Shown piece by piece: positions 17,989 through 27,208 of a stretch of 64,000 bases of DNA (position 1 is its first letter; each line of letters starts with the position of its first letter). The position numbers and the translations under genes were made by a program. Under the pieces are notes generated by a model. That model had not been told where the DNA came from and did no database searches. It saw only the letters and a list, made by a program, of their open reading frames with translations. Source of the DNA: Winogradskyella psychrotolerans (GTDB lineage: Bacteria > Bacteroidota > Bacteroidia > Flavobacteriales > Flavobacteriaceae); assembly GCF_018860565.1 (NCBI RefSeq), contig NZ_JAHKPS010000013.1, positions 57,444-121,443 on the forward strand, in the 5' to 3' direction.

Positions 17989-19293
17989 ATGAGTAAAAAA
18001 ACAAATATTTTTTGGTTTAGAAGAGATCTAAGATTAGATGACAATCTTGGATTTTATGAAGCTTTAAGAGGCGAACATCAGGTACTTCCCATTTTTATAT
18101 TTGATTCTGAAATATTAGACAAATTAACCAAAAACGATGCTCGCGTGGCATTTATTCATCAAACGCTTCAATCGATGCGACAAATATTACAAGATGAACA
18201 CGATAGTAGTATTGCCATTTTTAAAGGTAAACCTGAAACAATATTTAAACAGTTAATTAAAGACTATGACATTGAAACGGTTTATACCAATCATGATTAC
18301 GAACCTTATGCAACAGAACGTGATCATAAAATCAAGTCTTTATTAGAAACCAACTCAATTAAACTTAACACCTATAAAGATCAGGTTATTTTTGAAAAAA
18401 ATGAAGTTGTAAAAAAAGACGGAAATCCTTATTTGGTCTACACACCTTATATGCGGACTTGGAAAAAAAAGTTTCAGACTATTGACTTAAAAATTTACGA
18501 TACCAATTCACATTTAGAGAATTTAATTACACATAGTAGGTTGCCTAATCTTAGTCTATCAGATATTGGGTTTGAAAAATCTAACCAAAAGATTTTACCT
18601 TATGTTCTCACTCCTACTTTAATCCAAAATTATGAAGCCTCTAGAAATTTTCCATCAAAAGATGCGACTTCACATTTAGGACCACATTTAAGATTCGGAA
18701 CTGTTAGCATCCGAAAAACAATAAAAAAAGCAATTGCAGAACAGAATGAAATCTTTTGGCAAGAGTTAATTTGGCGCGAATTTTTTATGCAGATTCTTTG
18801 GCATTTTCCACATACTATAGACAAGGCCTTTAAACCAAAATACGATCGCATAGATTGGAGAAACAATGAAGACGAGTTTAAAAAATGGTGCGAAGGCAAA
18901 ACAGGATATCCTTTAGTAGATGCAGGTATGCGCCAATTAAATGAAACTGGTTTTATGCACAATAGAGTACGAATGCTAGTTGGTAGTTTTTTATGTAAAC
19001 ATTTATTAATAGACTGGAGATTGGGAGAAGCTTACTTTGCAGAAAAGCTACACGACTATGAAATGGCAAGTAATGTTGGTAATTGGCAATGGGTTGCTGG
19101 TTGCGGTGTAGATGCAGCCCCTTATTTTAGAATCTTTAATCCAACAACGCAAATTCAAAAATTTGATAAAAATTTAGACTATATAAAAAAGTGGGTTCCT
19201 GATTTTCAGGAATTAACATATCCAGCGCCTATAGTAGAGCATAAAATTGCAAGAGAACGCTGCTTAGAAACATATAAATCTGCTTTAAATTAA
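17989..19293 (+). CDS. Cryptochrome/deoxyribodipyrimidine photolyase family protein
   Basis: A 434-residue flavoprotein. The N-terminal antenna domain starts IFWFRRDLRLDDNLGFYEAL. The C-terminal FAD domain has FWQELIWREFFMQILWHFP, GYPLVDAGMRQLNETGFMHNRVRMLVGSFL and the NVGNWQWVAGCGVDAAPYFRIFNP block, where tryptophans of the electron-transfer chain lie. These match class I CPD photolyases well. Blue-light repair of cyclobutane dimers is most likely; a photoreceptor role is possible. Last gene of the putative light-stress cluster. Confidence 0.93.
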   Translation: MSKKTNIFWFRRDLRLDDNLGFYEALRGEHQVLPIFIFDSEILDKLTKNDARVAFIHQTLQSMRQILQDEHDSSIAIFKGKPETIFKQLIKDYDIETVYTNHDYEPYATERDHKIKSLLETNSIKLNTYKDQVIFEKNEVVKKDGNPYLVYTPYMRTWKKKFQTIDLKIYDTNSHLENLITHSRLPNLSLSDIGFEKSNQKILPYVLTPTLIQNYEASRNFPSKDATSHLGPHLRFGTVSIRKTIKKAIAEQNEIFWQELIWREFFMQILWHFPHTIDKAFKPKYDRIDWRNNEDEFKKWCEGKTGYPLVDAGMRQLNETGFMHNRVRMLVGSFLCKHLLIDWRLGEAYFAEKLHDYEMASNVGNWQWVAGCGVDAAPYFRIFNPTTQIQKFDKNLDYIKKWVPDFQELTYPAPIVEHKIARERCLETYKSALN

Positions 19294-19393
19294 AATTTTA
19301 ATTCCTTCAAACAATAAAACAATATAAAATGCGTTACTAATTATAAGACTACTAAGGTCTTAAACCGAAATAACCATTTCAACAAACAATTTT

Positions 19394-19423
19394 AAAAGCT
19401 CTGACTAGTCTTCAGAGCTTTTT
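19394..19423 (+). terminator. Rho-independent terminator after the photolyase gene
   Basis: AAAAGCTCTGA pairs with TCAGAGCTTTT around a seven-base loop, followed by further T's. It is 100 bp after the photolyase stop and ends the cluster. Confidence 0.85.
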
Positions 19424-19501
19424 ATTTTAATGGCTAAAAAATAAGATATTACTTCAAACTTTTTGTTAACTTTAAAGCACTAATTCAAAAACAAGAACAT
19501 T

Positions 19502-19861
19502 ATGAATACTTGGGGAGTTGCAAAAAAATGGAAAGAAATGTGTGAGAAAGGCAAAAACTTAGAATGCATTAACGAGCTTTATGCTGAAAATGTAGTGAGC
19601 AAAGAAATGCCTGGTATGCCTGGTGAAGTTGTAACCGGAAAGCAAAATGTTTGGAACAAAAGTAAAGAATGGATTGATAGTGTTGAAAATATTCACGCCA
19701 GCAGTATTAGTAACCCTCTTGTAGCTGGTAATTTTTTTACAGCAAAAATGGACTTTGACTGTACATTTAAAGAAGGCGGAAGGCAAAAAATGGAGGAAGT
19801 TTGCGTATATGAAGTAAAAGATGGCAAAATTACAAGTGAGCAATATTTTTATACCATGTAA
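19502..19861 (+). CDS. SnoaL/NTF2-like protein
   Basis: A 119-residue single-domain protein of the cone-shaped NTF2-like fold: N-terminal helices with INELYAENVVSKEMPG, then KQNVWNKSKEWIDSV, and the closing strands CVYEVKDGKITSEQYFYTM. No catalytic residues can be assigned. Monocistronic, with its own terminator shared with murA. Confidence 0.8.
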   Translation: MNTWGVAKKWKEMCEKGKNLECINELYAENVVSKEMPGMPGEVVTGKQNVWNKSKEWIDSVENIHASSISNPLVAGNFFTAKMDFDCTFKEGGRQKMEEVCVYEVKDGKITSEQYFYTM

Positions 19862-19884
19862 AATAGTATTTATATCCTAAATCT

Positions 19885-19917
19885 AAAAAAGCTTCAAGAT
19901 ATACTTGAAGCTTTTTT
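19885..19917. terminator. Bidirectional intrinsic terminator
   Basis: A perfect 14-bp stem AAAAAAGCTTCAAG / CTTGAAGCTTTTTT with a 5-base loop. U-tracts on both strands serve the SnoaL-like gene and the convergent murA. Confidence 0.95.
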
Positions 19918-19938
19918 ATATACTTTAATTAAAAAGGA

Positions 19939-21255
19939 TTAATTACCGTCTACACGTTCAATTTTTGCTCCAATAGCTCTTAAACGCTCATCAATATTTT
20001 CATAACCTCTATCGATCTGCTCAATATTATGAATTATAGATGTTCCTTTTGCAGATAATGCTGCAATTAATAAAGAAACTCCTGCTCTAATATCTGGAGA
20101 CGTCATGGTTGTTGCCTTTAATGTCGATTTAAAATCGTGACCAATTACAGTTGCTCTATGTGGATCGCAAAGAATAATTTTTGCTCCCATATCTATCAAT
20201 TTATCAACAAAAAACAAGCGGCTTTCAAACATTTTTTGATGTACAATTGCACTTCCTCTTGCCTGTGTTAAAACCGTTAAAATAATACTTAACAAATCTG
20301 GTGTAAATCCTGGCCAAGGAGCATCTGAAATGGTTAAAATAGAGCCATCAATATAACTTTGTACTTCGTAACCTTCTGTATGTGCAGGAATATGAATATC
20401 GTCACCTTGGCGTTCTACAGTAATACCTATTTTTCTAAATACATTTGGTATTAGACCTAAGTCATCCCAACTTACATTTGTAATGGTTAATTCGCTTTTT
20501 GTCATTGCAGCCAAACCAATCCAACTACCAATTTCAATCATATCTGGCAACATCCTATGCGTTGTTCCGCCTAATGAATCAACACCTTCAATAATTAACA
20601 GATTAGAACCAACACCAGAGATTTTAGCCCCCATGCGATTCAACATTTTACATAGCTGCTGTAAATACGGTTCGCAAGCGGCATTATAAATCGTTGTTGT
20701 TCCTTCTGCTAAAACAGCAGCCATAACAATATTAGCAGTACCAGTTACAGAAGCTTCGTCTAAAAGCATGTATGTCCCTTTCAGTTTTTCTGCTTCTACT
20801 CCATAAAACAAATCTTCCTTATTATAGCGAAACTTTGCTCCAAGGTTGATAAAGCCTTCAAAATGGGTATCTAAACGACGACGACCAATTTTATCACCTC
20901 CTGGTTTTGGTATATATCCTTTTCCAAAACGTGCTAATAATGGCCCTACAATCATAATAGAACCTCGTAATCCTTTTCCGTCTTCTTTAAACTCTGCAGA
21001 TTCTAAATATTTTAGATTTACGTCGTCTGCTTTAAAGGTATAAGACCCTTTTCCTAATTTATTGATTTTAACCCCTAGCTTTTTTAATAAAGCAATAAGT
21101 TTATTTACGTCAATAATATCCGGAATATTATCTATCTTAATTTCTTCGGCAGTTAAAAGTACTGCACATAAGATTTGTAAAGCTTCGTTTTTTGCACCTT
21201 GAGGCTGAATTTTCCCCTTTAATTGATGACCGCCTTCAATTTTAAATGTACTCAT
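19939..21255 (-). CDS. murA: UDP-N-acetylglucosamine 1-carboxyvinyltransferase
   Basis: A 438-residue enzyme that transfers enolpyruvate from PEP to UDP-GlcNAc, the first committed step of peptidoglycan synthesis in the cytoplasm. Recognised by GAKNEALQILCA at 20-31 and the PGGDKIGRRRLDTHFEGF loop. The loop residue that is Cys115 in E. coli is Asp121 here, a substitution known to make MurA insensitive to fosfomycin. It follows the DUF4290 gene by five bp. Confidence 0.95.
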   Translation of the reverse strand: MSTFKIEGGHQLKGKIQPQGAKNEALQILCAVLLTAEEIKIDNIPDIIDVNKLIALLKKLGVKINKLGKGSYTFKADDVNLKYLESAEFKEDGKGLRGSIMIVGPLLARFGKGYIPKPGGDKIGRRRLDTHFEGFINLGAKFRYNKEDLFYGVEAEKLKGTYMLLDEASVTGTANIVMAAVLAEGTTTIYNAACEPYLQQLCKMLNRMGAKISGVGSNLLIIEGVDSLGGTTHRMLPDMIEIGSWIGLAAMTKSELTITNVSWDDLGLIPNVFRKIGITVERQGDDIHIPAHTEGYEVQSYIDGSILTISDAPWPGFTPDLLSIILTVLTQARGSAIVHQKMFESRLFFVDKLIDMGAKIILCDPHRATVIGHDFKSTLKATTMTSPDIRAGVSLLIAALSAKGTSIIHNIEQIDRGYENIDERLRAIGAKIERVDGN

Positions 21256-21260
21256 ACGTT

Positions 21261-21920
21261 TTAGTAACGTTTTCTGTTATTAGAATATTTTTTCTTATTT
21301 GAATGATTATTCTTTTTGTTTGAATTGTTTTTACCTCCATATTTAGACTTGGTACGCATCAAACTAGAAGAATCACTTAAATCTTCTTCATTATTTTTTA
21401 GATCTAATTTTCCATTAGAAAGCTCATACAAATGATTAAAAATTACAGCATCTTCAACGGTATCTTTATTCCAGTTAAGGAAACACTTTTTCATGTGATT
21501 TGCAATTGTAAACTTTAAAGCTTCTTTTAAATCTCCTTCTTCCCATCCCACTGCAACATCAATCATCGTTTTTATATTATTACCATAAAAACGGTATTTA
21601 GGATGATTTTGCGGGTATTTTAAAGGCTCTGGTCTTGCTTGTATTTCCTCTTTTGAAGGTTCGCCATAAGGAGAATCTACATCAATATCAAAATCGGCCA
21701 TAATAAACAATTGATCCCATAATTTATGCTGAAAATCTGGCACATCTCTTAAATGTGGCTGTAGATTTCCCATTACAGCTATAATTGCTTTGGCTATTTT
21801 ATTACGTTCTTCTTTTGTTTCGCGAGACTTAGCATAATTAATCATCTTTTGTAGATGACGTCCATATTCAGGTATAATTAAATGCTCGCGCTCTGTGTTG
21901 TATTCTAAATCGTCAATCAA
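21261..21920 (-). CDS. DUF4290 domain-containing protein
   Basis: A conserved Bacteroidota protein: EYNTEREHLIIPEYGRHLQKMI, then AIIAVMGNLQPHLRDVPDFQHKLWDQLF and the FYGNNIKTMI segment. The C-terminal about 40 residues are a low-complexity basic Asn/Lys tail, which suggests nucleic-acid contact. The frame extends to a TTG at 21980, but a TTG at 21920 (giving IDDLEYNTERE) starts where other members start, so I chose it. Function unknown; co-transcribed with murA. Confidence 0.82.
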   Translation of the reverse strand: MIDDLEYNTEREHLIIPEYGRHLQKMINYAKSRETKEERNKIAKAIIAVMGNLQPHLRDVPDFQHKLWDQLFIMADFDIDVDSPYGEPSKEEIQARPEPLKYPQNHPKYRFYGNNIKTMIDVAVGWEEGDLKEALKFTIANHMKKCFLNWNKDTVEDAVIFNHLYELSNGKLDLKNNEEDLSDSSSLMRTKSKYGGKNNSNKKNNHSNKKKYSNNRKRY

Positions 21921-22012
21921 AATTGTAAAATGTGTAGTGTATAGTTTGTAAACCTGTAGTCGTTTTAGGTTTTGTTGCAAAGTACAAAAAAATACGAAGC
22001 TTAATAGTAATT

Positions 22013-22306
22013 TTATAAGGAAATTACTCCTTCAACATTTTCGGCGACTTCCTTATATTTAGCAATAACTGCTTCGGGATTTTTCATTCTTACATTTATA
22101 GATACACTAGTGTATTTTCCATTCTTTGATTCTGTAGTCGTAATAACAGCTCCTAAATTATCAAAAAGGGCTTCAATATGATTAACTCCTGAACCATCAG
22201 ATAGTATAATAAATTTGTATAAGTATTCCGAAGGCCAAAGGGTTGTATCGTAAAGTTGTGATTTTAATTTTTCGTAAAACGCGTCTGTTTTTTTAGAATT
22301 ATCCAT
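22013..22306 (-). CDS. DUF493 family protein
   Basis: A 97-residue ACT-like ferredoxin-fold protein of the YbeD/DUF493 type: FYEKLKSQLYDTTLWPSEYLYKFIIL, then the TSVSINVRMKNPEAVIAKYKEVAEN strand-helix. Regulatory role suspected in the family. First gene of the DUF493-DUF4290-murA minus-strand unit. A -7-like TATCTTTA lies upstream (22325-22332, complement) without a clear -33 box. Confidence 0.82.
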   Translation of the reverse strand: MDNSKKTDAFYEKLKSQLYDTTLWPSEYLYKFIILSDGSGVNHIEALFDNLGAVITTTESKNGKYTSVSINVRMKNPEAVIAKYKEVAENVEGVISL

Positions 22307-22474
22307 AATGACATTTTTCAGATGTAAAGATACGTTTAAAACTTAAAAACTAAAGATTAAATCTATCCTCGATACAATTTTCAACTTAAAAAAATCAAAA
22401 TACATAACAGATTTTTATATTCTATTTTTAATACCTTACTTTTATCCTCTGTTTTATTTCAAAAAAATACCAAT

Positions 22475-23017
22475 TTGAGTCCAAAAAAAATTGTCATCGC
22501 AGGTGGTCCTGGCACAGGAAAAACCACCATTATTAATGAGTTAAAAAAACGCGGTTTTTTATGTTATGATGAAATATCTAGGCAAATCACTTTACAAGCA
22601 AGAAAAGATGGTATAGAACAGTTATTTCTTACAGAGCCTTTACTTTTTAGCGAAAAACTTTTAGAAGGCAGAACGCAACAATTTAAAGATGCGACTAAAG
22701 AATCTAATCCTATTGTTTTTTTAGACAGAGGCATTCCCGATGTTTTGGCTTATATGGATTATATTGGAGATACTTATCCTGAGCATTTTGTAAAAGCATG
22801 TGAAACTTATACTTACGATGCCATTTTTATTTTAGCTCCTTGGCAAGAAATTTTTACTAGCGATAGTGAACGTTATGAAAATTTTGAAGAAGCCATAGAA
22901 ATTCATCATCATTTATTAGACACATATAAGCGATTTGGTTATCAATTAATTGATGTTCCTTTTGGAAATGTTAAAACTAGGGCTAATTTTATTATAGAGT
23001 CCTTAAATTTGCAGTAA
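22475..23017 (+). CDS. AAA/NadR-like P-loop ATPase
   Basis: A 180-residue P-loop protein. Walker A GGPGTGKTTI is at 9-18, the FLDRGIPDVLAYMDYIG segment looks like Walker B, and ERYENFEEAIEIHHHL is typical of the AAA_28 group (Ttd14/NadR kinase-like). It might phosphorylate a small molecule; the substrate is unknown. TTG start at 22475, as no ATG precedes the P-loop. Its stop codon overlaps the recQ start by one base (TAATG). Confidence 0.82.
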   Translation: MSPKKIVIAGGPGTGKTTIINELKKRGFLCYDEISRQITLQARKDGIEQLFLTEPLLFSEKLLEGRTQQFKDATKESNPIVFLDRGIPDVLAYMDYIGDTYPEHFVKACETYTYDAIFILAPWQEIFTSDSERYENFEEAIEIHHHLLDTYKRFGYQLIDVPFGNVKTRANFIIESLNLQ

Positions 23018-24912
23018 TGCATCCTATAGAAGTTTTAGAGCGGTATTGGCATCATACGTCTTTTAGACCGTATCAAGAAGACATTATTACTTCGGTTTTA
23101 AACCGTGAAGATACCTTTGCGCTATTACCAACCGGAGGAGGAAAATCGATTTGTTTTCAAATTCCTGCTCTAATGCAAGATGGCATCTGTATTGTTATTT
23201 CTCCTTTAATAGCCTTGATGAAAGATCAAGTAAACACCTTAAAGGCTAAAGGCATCAAAGCCATTGCTTTAGCTTCTGGTATGTCTTACAAAGATTTAGA
23301 CACACAACTAGACAACTGTATTTACGGCAATTACAAGTTTTTATACCTCTCTCCAGAACGTTTGCAACAAACTTTAGTACAAGATCGCATTCAGCAAATG
23401 AAAGTGAACTTAATTGCTGTAGACGAAGCACATTGTATTAGTCAATGGGGAAATGATTTTAGACCTGCTTACAAAAACATTTCAATATTACGACAAATGC
23501 ATCCACATGTTAATTGTATAGCGTTAACAGCTACTGCAAAACATAATGTTGTAAATGATATTATTAAAAATCTCGATTTTATAAGCCCTAAAATATATAA
23601 AGCCTCATTTGCAAGACCAAACATTGCCTATAATGTCATTCATACTGATGATAAATTATTTCAACTCGAACATTTATTAAAAAAGCATCATGGATCTTCT
23701 ATCATCTATGTTAGAACCCGAAGAGCAACAACTGATATTCATAATTTTCTTAATGCCAAGGGGTTTTCTTCAACGTTTTACCATGGTGGTATAACAAATA
23801 AAGAAAAGCAAGAACGCTTATACGAATGGGCTAATGGTCAAAAACAGATTATGGTTGCTACCACTGCTTTTGGAATGGGAATTGATAAAGCTAATGTAAA
23901 AACCGTTATTCATTTTAATTTACCAGAAAGTTTAGAGAGTTACTATCAAGAAGCAGGAAGAGCAGGAAGAGATGGCACATTATCTTATGCTATTATTTTA
24001 AAACAACATATAGATGAAGACCGTCTTCGTAATCAGTTTTTAAGCACCTTACCTTCTGTTGCTTTTGTAAAAACAGTGTATAATAAGTTATGTAATTATT
24101 TTCAGATTTCTTACGGAGAAGGAGAAAACACATTACATCAATTCGATTTTAAGTCTTTTTGTAATCAATATAAGTTAAACGCCAATATTACTTACAATGC
24201 TTTATTGCTGTTAGACAGAAATGCTATTATTACACTAACCCAGCTATTTAATTTTAGAACAAAAATTCAATTTATAACCACAAATGCTGTTTTATTTAAA
24301 TATTTAGAAACACATCTAGATTTAAATATTTTGGTTAAGGTACTTTTAAGAACTTATGGAGGTATTTTTGATTATGAAACAAAAGTAAATCTCAGTTTAA
24401 TCGTTAAAAAAGCAAATCTGTCAGAAAAACAAGTTATAGCCCAATTACAAAGGTTAGAAAAAGACGAGGTCATTAGTTTACAGATGACAAATACAGATTC
24501 TGAAATTACCTTCTTACAACCTCGTGAAGATGATATAACCATTAACCCAATTGCAAGAACTATAGAACAGCAACATACGTTAAAACACCAACAGATTGAG
24601 TCTGTTTTAAATTATATTAAGAATGATTCCGTTTGTAGAAGTCAACAACTCTTACGCTATTTTGGAGAAGAAACTAACAACGTTTGTGGTAAGTGTTCGG
24701 TTTGTTTAGCCAAAACAACGCCCATAGAAAAAACTTCAATTGAAACGGTTTCGCTTCAAATTACAAAAGCCTTAGAAACAAAAACCTTATCTTCAAGACA
24801 GTTATTACAACATATTAAATGTTCTGAAAAAATATTATTACAAAGTCTTTCAGAACTTATTGAACTAAATAAAATTAAACTAACACCAGCTAATACTTAC
24901 ACACTTGTATGA
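23017..24912 (+). CDS. recQ: ATP-dependent DNA helicase RecQ
   Basis: A 631-residue RecQ. Walker A TGGGKS is at 39-44, DEAHCISQWGNDFRPAY begins at 136, motif VI is YYQEAGRAGRDG, and zinc-binding cysteines lie in NNVCGKCSVCLAK before a short C-terminal domain. It unwinds DNA 3'-5' in repair. Translationally coupled on both sides (1-bp overlap with the ATPase, 4-bp ATGA overlap with fmt). Confidence 0.93.
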   Translation: MHPIEVLERYWHHTSFRPYQEDIITSVLNREDTFALLPTGGGKSICFQIPALMQDGICIVISPLIALMKDQVNTLKAKGIKAIALASGMSYKDLDTQLDNCIYGNYKFLYLSPERLQQTLVQDRIQQMKVNLIAVDEAHCISQWGNDFRPAYKNISILRQMHPHVNCIALTATAKHNVVNDIIKNLDFISPKIYKASFARPNIAYNVIHTDDKLFQLEHLLKKHHGSSIIYVRTRRATTDIHNFLNAKGFSSTFYHGGITNKEKQERLYEWANGQKQIMVATTAFGMGIDKANVKTVIHFNLPESLESYYQEAGRAGRDGTLSYAIILKQHIDEDRLRNQFLSTLPSVAFVKTVYNKLCNYFQISYGEGENTLHQFDFKSFCNQYKLNANITYNALLLLDRNAIITLTQLFNFRTKIQFITTNAVLFKYLETHLDLNILVKVLLRTYGGIFDYETKVNLSLIVKKANLSEKQVIAQLQRLEKDEVISLQMTNTDSEITFLQPREDDITINPIARTIEQQHTLKHQQIESVLNYIKNDSVCRSQQLLRYFGEETNNVCGKCSVCLAKTTPIEKTSIETVSLQITKALETKTLSSRQLLQHIKCSEKILLQSLSELIELNKIKLTPANTYTLV

Positions 24913-25868
24913 CGAAAACACGTGACTTACGAATTGTTTTTATGGGTACTCCAGATTTTGCGGTAGCCACATTAAAAGCCTTAATTGACCATAACTATAA
25001 TGTTGTTGGTGTCATTACTGCACCAGACAAACCTGCAGGACGAGGCCAAAAACTAAGAGCATCTGCGGTAAAACAATTTGCTATAGAACATCATTTGAAT
25101 GTCTTACAGCCTACAAATTTAAAAGCAGAATCTTTTTTAGAAGAATTAAAGTCTCTAAATGCCAATCTGCAAATTATTGTAGCCTTTAGAATGCTTCCAA
25201 AAGTAGTTTGGCAGATACCAGAATACGGAACATTTAACCTTCACGCCTCCTTATTACCTCAATATAGAGGTGCAGCACCAATACATTGGGCCATTATTAA
25301 TGGAGAAACAAAAACAGGCGTAACCACATTTTTTATAGATGAAAAAATTGATACAGGAGCTGTGATTTTAAGTGAAGCAACACATATAGGCCATAAAACA
25401 ACTGTAGGCGATTTGCATGATGAGTTAATGGCTATTGGTAGCGAGCTAGTTATTAAAACCGTTAAACAGATAGAAGCAGATGCCGTAAACACAACCATTC
25501 AACCCCAAAAGGAAGACTTAAAAACAGCATATAAACTTAATCGTGATAATTGCAAAATTGATTGGTCACAACCAATTAACACTATATATAATAAAATAAG
25601 AGGCTTAAACCCTTTTCCAACAGCTTGGTGTTATTTAGAAAATGATGATAAAAAACCTTTATCTGTAAAAATTTATGGTGTCGAAAAAATAGAAGAAACA
25701 CACAACCTTGAAGCAGGACAATTAATAGCTAGTAAAGATGAACTAAAAGTCGCATGTCAAGGAGGTTACCTAAATATTTTAGAAATTCAACTTCCTGGAA
25801 AGCGAAAGATGGATGTAAAATCACTTTTAAATGGGTTTAATTTTTCTGAATCCGCAAAACTGCTGTAA
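24909..25868 (+). CDS. fmt: Methionyl-tRNA formyltransferase
   Basis: A 319-residue enzyme that formylates initiator Met-tRNA with 10-formyl-THF. N-terminal IVFMGTPDFAVATLKAL, the catalytic-loop NLHASLLPQYRGAAPIHWAIINGE (Asn-His-Asp triad region) and the C-terminal OB-type domain after residue about 205 (IRGLNPFPTAWC) are all present. Starts inside the recQ stop codon. Confidence 0.95.
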   Translation: MTKTRDLRIVFMGTPDFAVATLKALIDHNYNVVGVITAPDKPAGRGQKLRASAVKQFAIEHHLNVLQPTNLKAESFLEELKSLNANLQIIVAFRMLPKVVWQIPEYGTFNLHASLLPQYRGAAPIHWAIINGETKTGVTTFFIDEKIDTGAVILSEATHIGHKTTVGDLHDELMAIGSELVIKTVKQIEADAVNTTIQPQKEDLKTAYKLNRDNCKIDWSQPINTIYNKIRGLNPFPTAWCYLENDDKKPLSVKIYGVEKIEETHNLEAGQLIASKDELKVACQGGYLNILEIQLPGKRKMDVKSLLNGFNFSESAKLL

Positions 25869-25972
25869 ACCCTTATTATCATTGGTTTTACAAAAAATCC
25901 GATGAAATACACTCGCTTTATTAACAAATGCCCTAAGTTATTAACAAAAACCCGTATTTCCCTTGCTATTAC

Positions 25973-26002
25973 TTGCGTAGCTGAATTTTCCTAATAATTT
26001 TG
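25973..26002 (+). promoter_or_regulatory. Bacteroidota-type promoter of the HU gene
   Basis: TTG (25973-25975), a 19-bp spacer, then TAATTTTG (25995-26002): a full match to the TTG-N19-TAnnTTTG sigma-A promoter of this phylum. The predicted start site near 26009 leaves a 5' leader of about 57 nt. Confidence 0.75.
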
Positions 26003-26065
26003 TCTAAGGATTTTAAGAACAATAATTTTAAAACCGAATTTTTAACAATTTAAATTTAATATTTT

Positions 26066-26338
26066 ATGAACAAAACAGATTTAATCAACGGAATGGCAGA
26101 GAATGCTGGAATTACAAAAGCAGCTGCAAAAAAAGCATTAGACTCTTTATTAGTTGATATCGAAGGATCTTTACAAAAAGGTAATAGAGTATCTTTAGTA
26201 GGATTTGGTTCTTGGTCAGTTTCTAGAAGAGCTGCAAGAGACGGAAGAAACCCACAAACTGGAAAAACTATCAAAATTAAAGCAAAAAATGTAGTAAAAT
26301 TTAAGGCAGGTTCTGACTTAAGTAATGCTGTAAACTAA
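26066..26338 (+). CDS. HU-family DNA-binding protein
   Basis: A 90-residue histone-like protein. Dimerisation helices (NKTDLINGMAENAGITKAAAKKALDSLL) are followed by the beta arm with SRRAARDGRNPQTGKTIKIKA, which contains the tip proline that intercalates in bent DNA. Nucleoid architectural role. Own promoter and own terminator, so monocistronic. Confidence 0.95.
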   Translation: MNKTDLINGMAENAGITKAAAKKALDSLLVDIEGSLQKGNRVSLVGFGSWSVSRRAARDGRNPQTGKTIKIKAKNVVKFKAGSDLSNAVN

Positions 26339-26361
26339 GATTTTGTTTGTTTAAAATACAG

Positions 26362-26389
26362 AACCTGCTCATTGAGCAGGTTTTTTTTT
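26362..26389 (+). terminator. Intrinsic terminator of the HU gene
   Basis: A perfect 9-bp GC-rich stem AACCTGCTC / GAGCAGGTT with a 3-base loop, running into a stretch of T's, 23 bp after the stop. Confidence 0.95.
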
Positions 26390-26466
26390 ATCCAATTTTT
26401 AAAAAATTTCAACCCCAAAAATGAACATCTTATTATATACTACTACACATTTATATTACTATTAAG

Positions 26467-26497
26467 TTGTTTTTTTAACAAAAAAAACATAGATTTA
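26467..26497 (+). promoter_or_regulatory. Candidate promoter of the YqgE gene
   Basis: TTG (26467-26469), 20-bp spacer, TAGATTTA (26490-26497; last base off consensus). It lies 27 bp before the start codon. Confidence 0.5.
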
Positions 26498-26523
26498 ATA
26501 ATATTTAAAACTGAAAACTAAAA

Positions 26524-27078
26524 ATGAACAAACCCGAAAAAGGCAATTTACTAATTGCTGAGCCATCTATTATCGGAGATATTTCATTTAATCGTGCCGT
26601 GATTCTTTTAGCAGATCATAACGATTTAGGTTCAGTTGGGTTTATTTTAAATAAACCTCTAGATTATAACCTTAGAGACCTTATTGAAGGAACAGAATCT
26701 GAATTTCCGGTATATAATGGCGGACCAGTAGAGCAAGATAACCTCTATTTTATTCATAAATCACCAGAGCTTATTCCAAATAGTATCGAAATATCCAATG
26801 GTATATTTTGGGGTGGAGATTTTAGTGTGGTACTCAACTTAATAAATAAAGGGAAAATTTCAACTGACGATATTCGCTTCTTTTTAGGATATTCTGGTTG
26901 GGATGAGCAGCAATTAGATAACGAATTAGAATCTAACGCTTGGTTAGTATCTGAAAACATCTACAATAAAGAAATTATATCTAAGCCTTGTAATTCTTTT
27001 TGGCGCGATAAAATGTTAGAACTCGGTGGCGACTATAGTATTTGGTCTAATGCCCCAGAAAATCCTAGTTATAATTAG
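26524..27078 (+). CDS. YqgE/AlgH family protein
   Basis: A 184-residue protein with the family's N-terminal GNLLIAEPSIIGDISFNRAVILLADHN, then GSVGFILNKPL, YNGGPVEQDNLYFIH and FLGYSGWDEQQLDNEL. Cytosolic; biochemical role unsettled in the family. Monocistronic. Confidence 0.92.
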   Translation: MNKPEKGNLLIAEPSIIGDISFNRAVILLADHNDLGSVGFILNKPLDYNLRDLIEGTESEFPVYNGGPVEQDNLYFIHKSPELIPNSIEISNGIFWGGDFSVVLNLINKGKISTDDIRFFLGYSGWDEQQLDNELESNAWLVSENIYNKEIISKPCNSFWRDKMLELGGDYSIWSNAPENPSYN

Positions 27079-27208
27079 AGATTAAAGCTGAACTTGAAGT
27101 TGAAATAGATTTTCAAGAACGTTTTTCTTATTGAGGCTAAGCTCCTTATGCATCATACCTCGATCAAAAAAAATACTTCACTAGTGCAAAATACTAATGC
27201 CCGCAATT

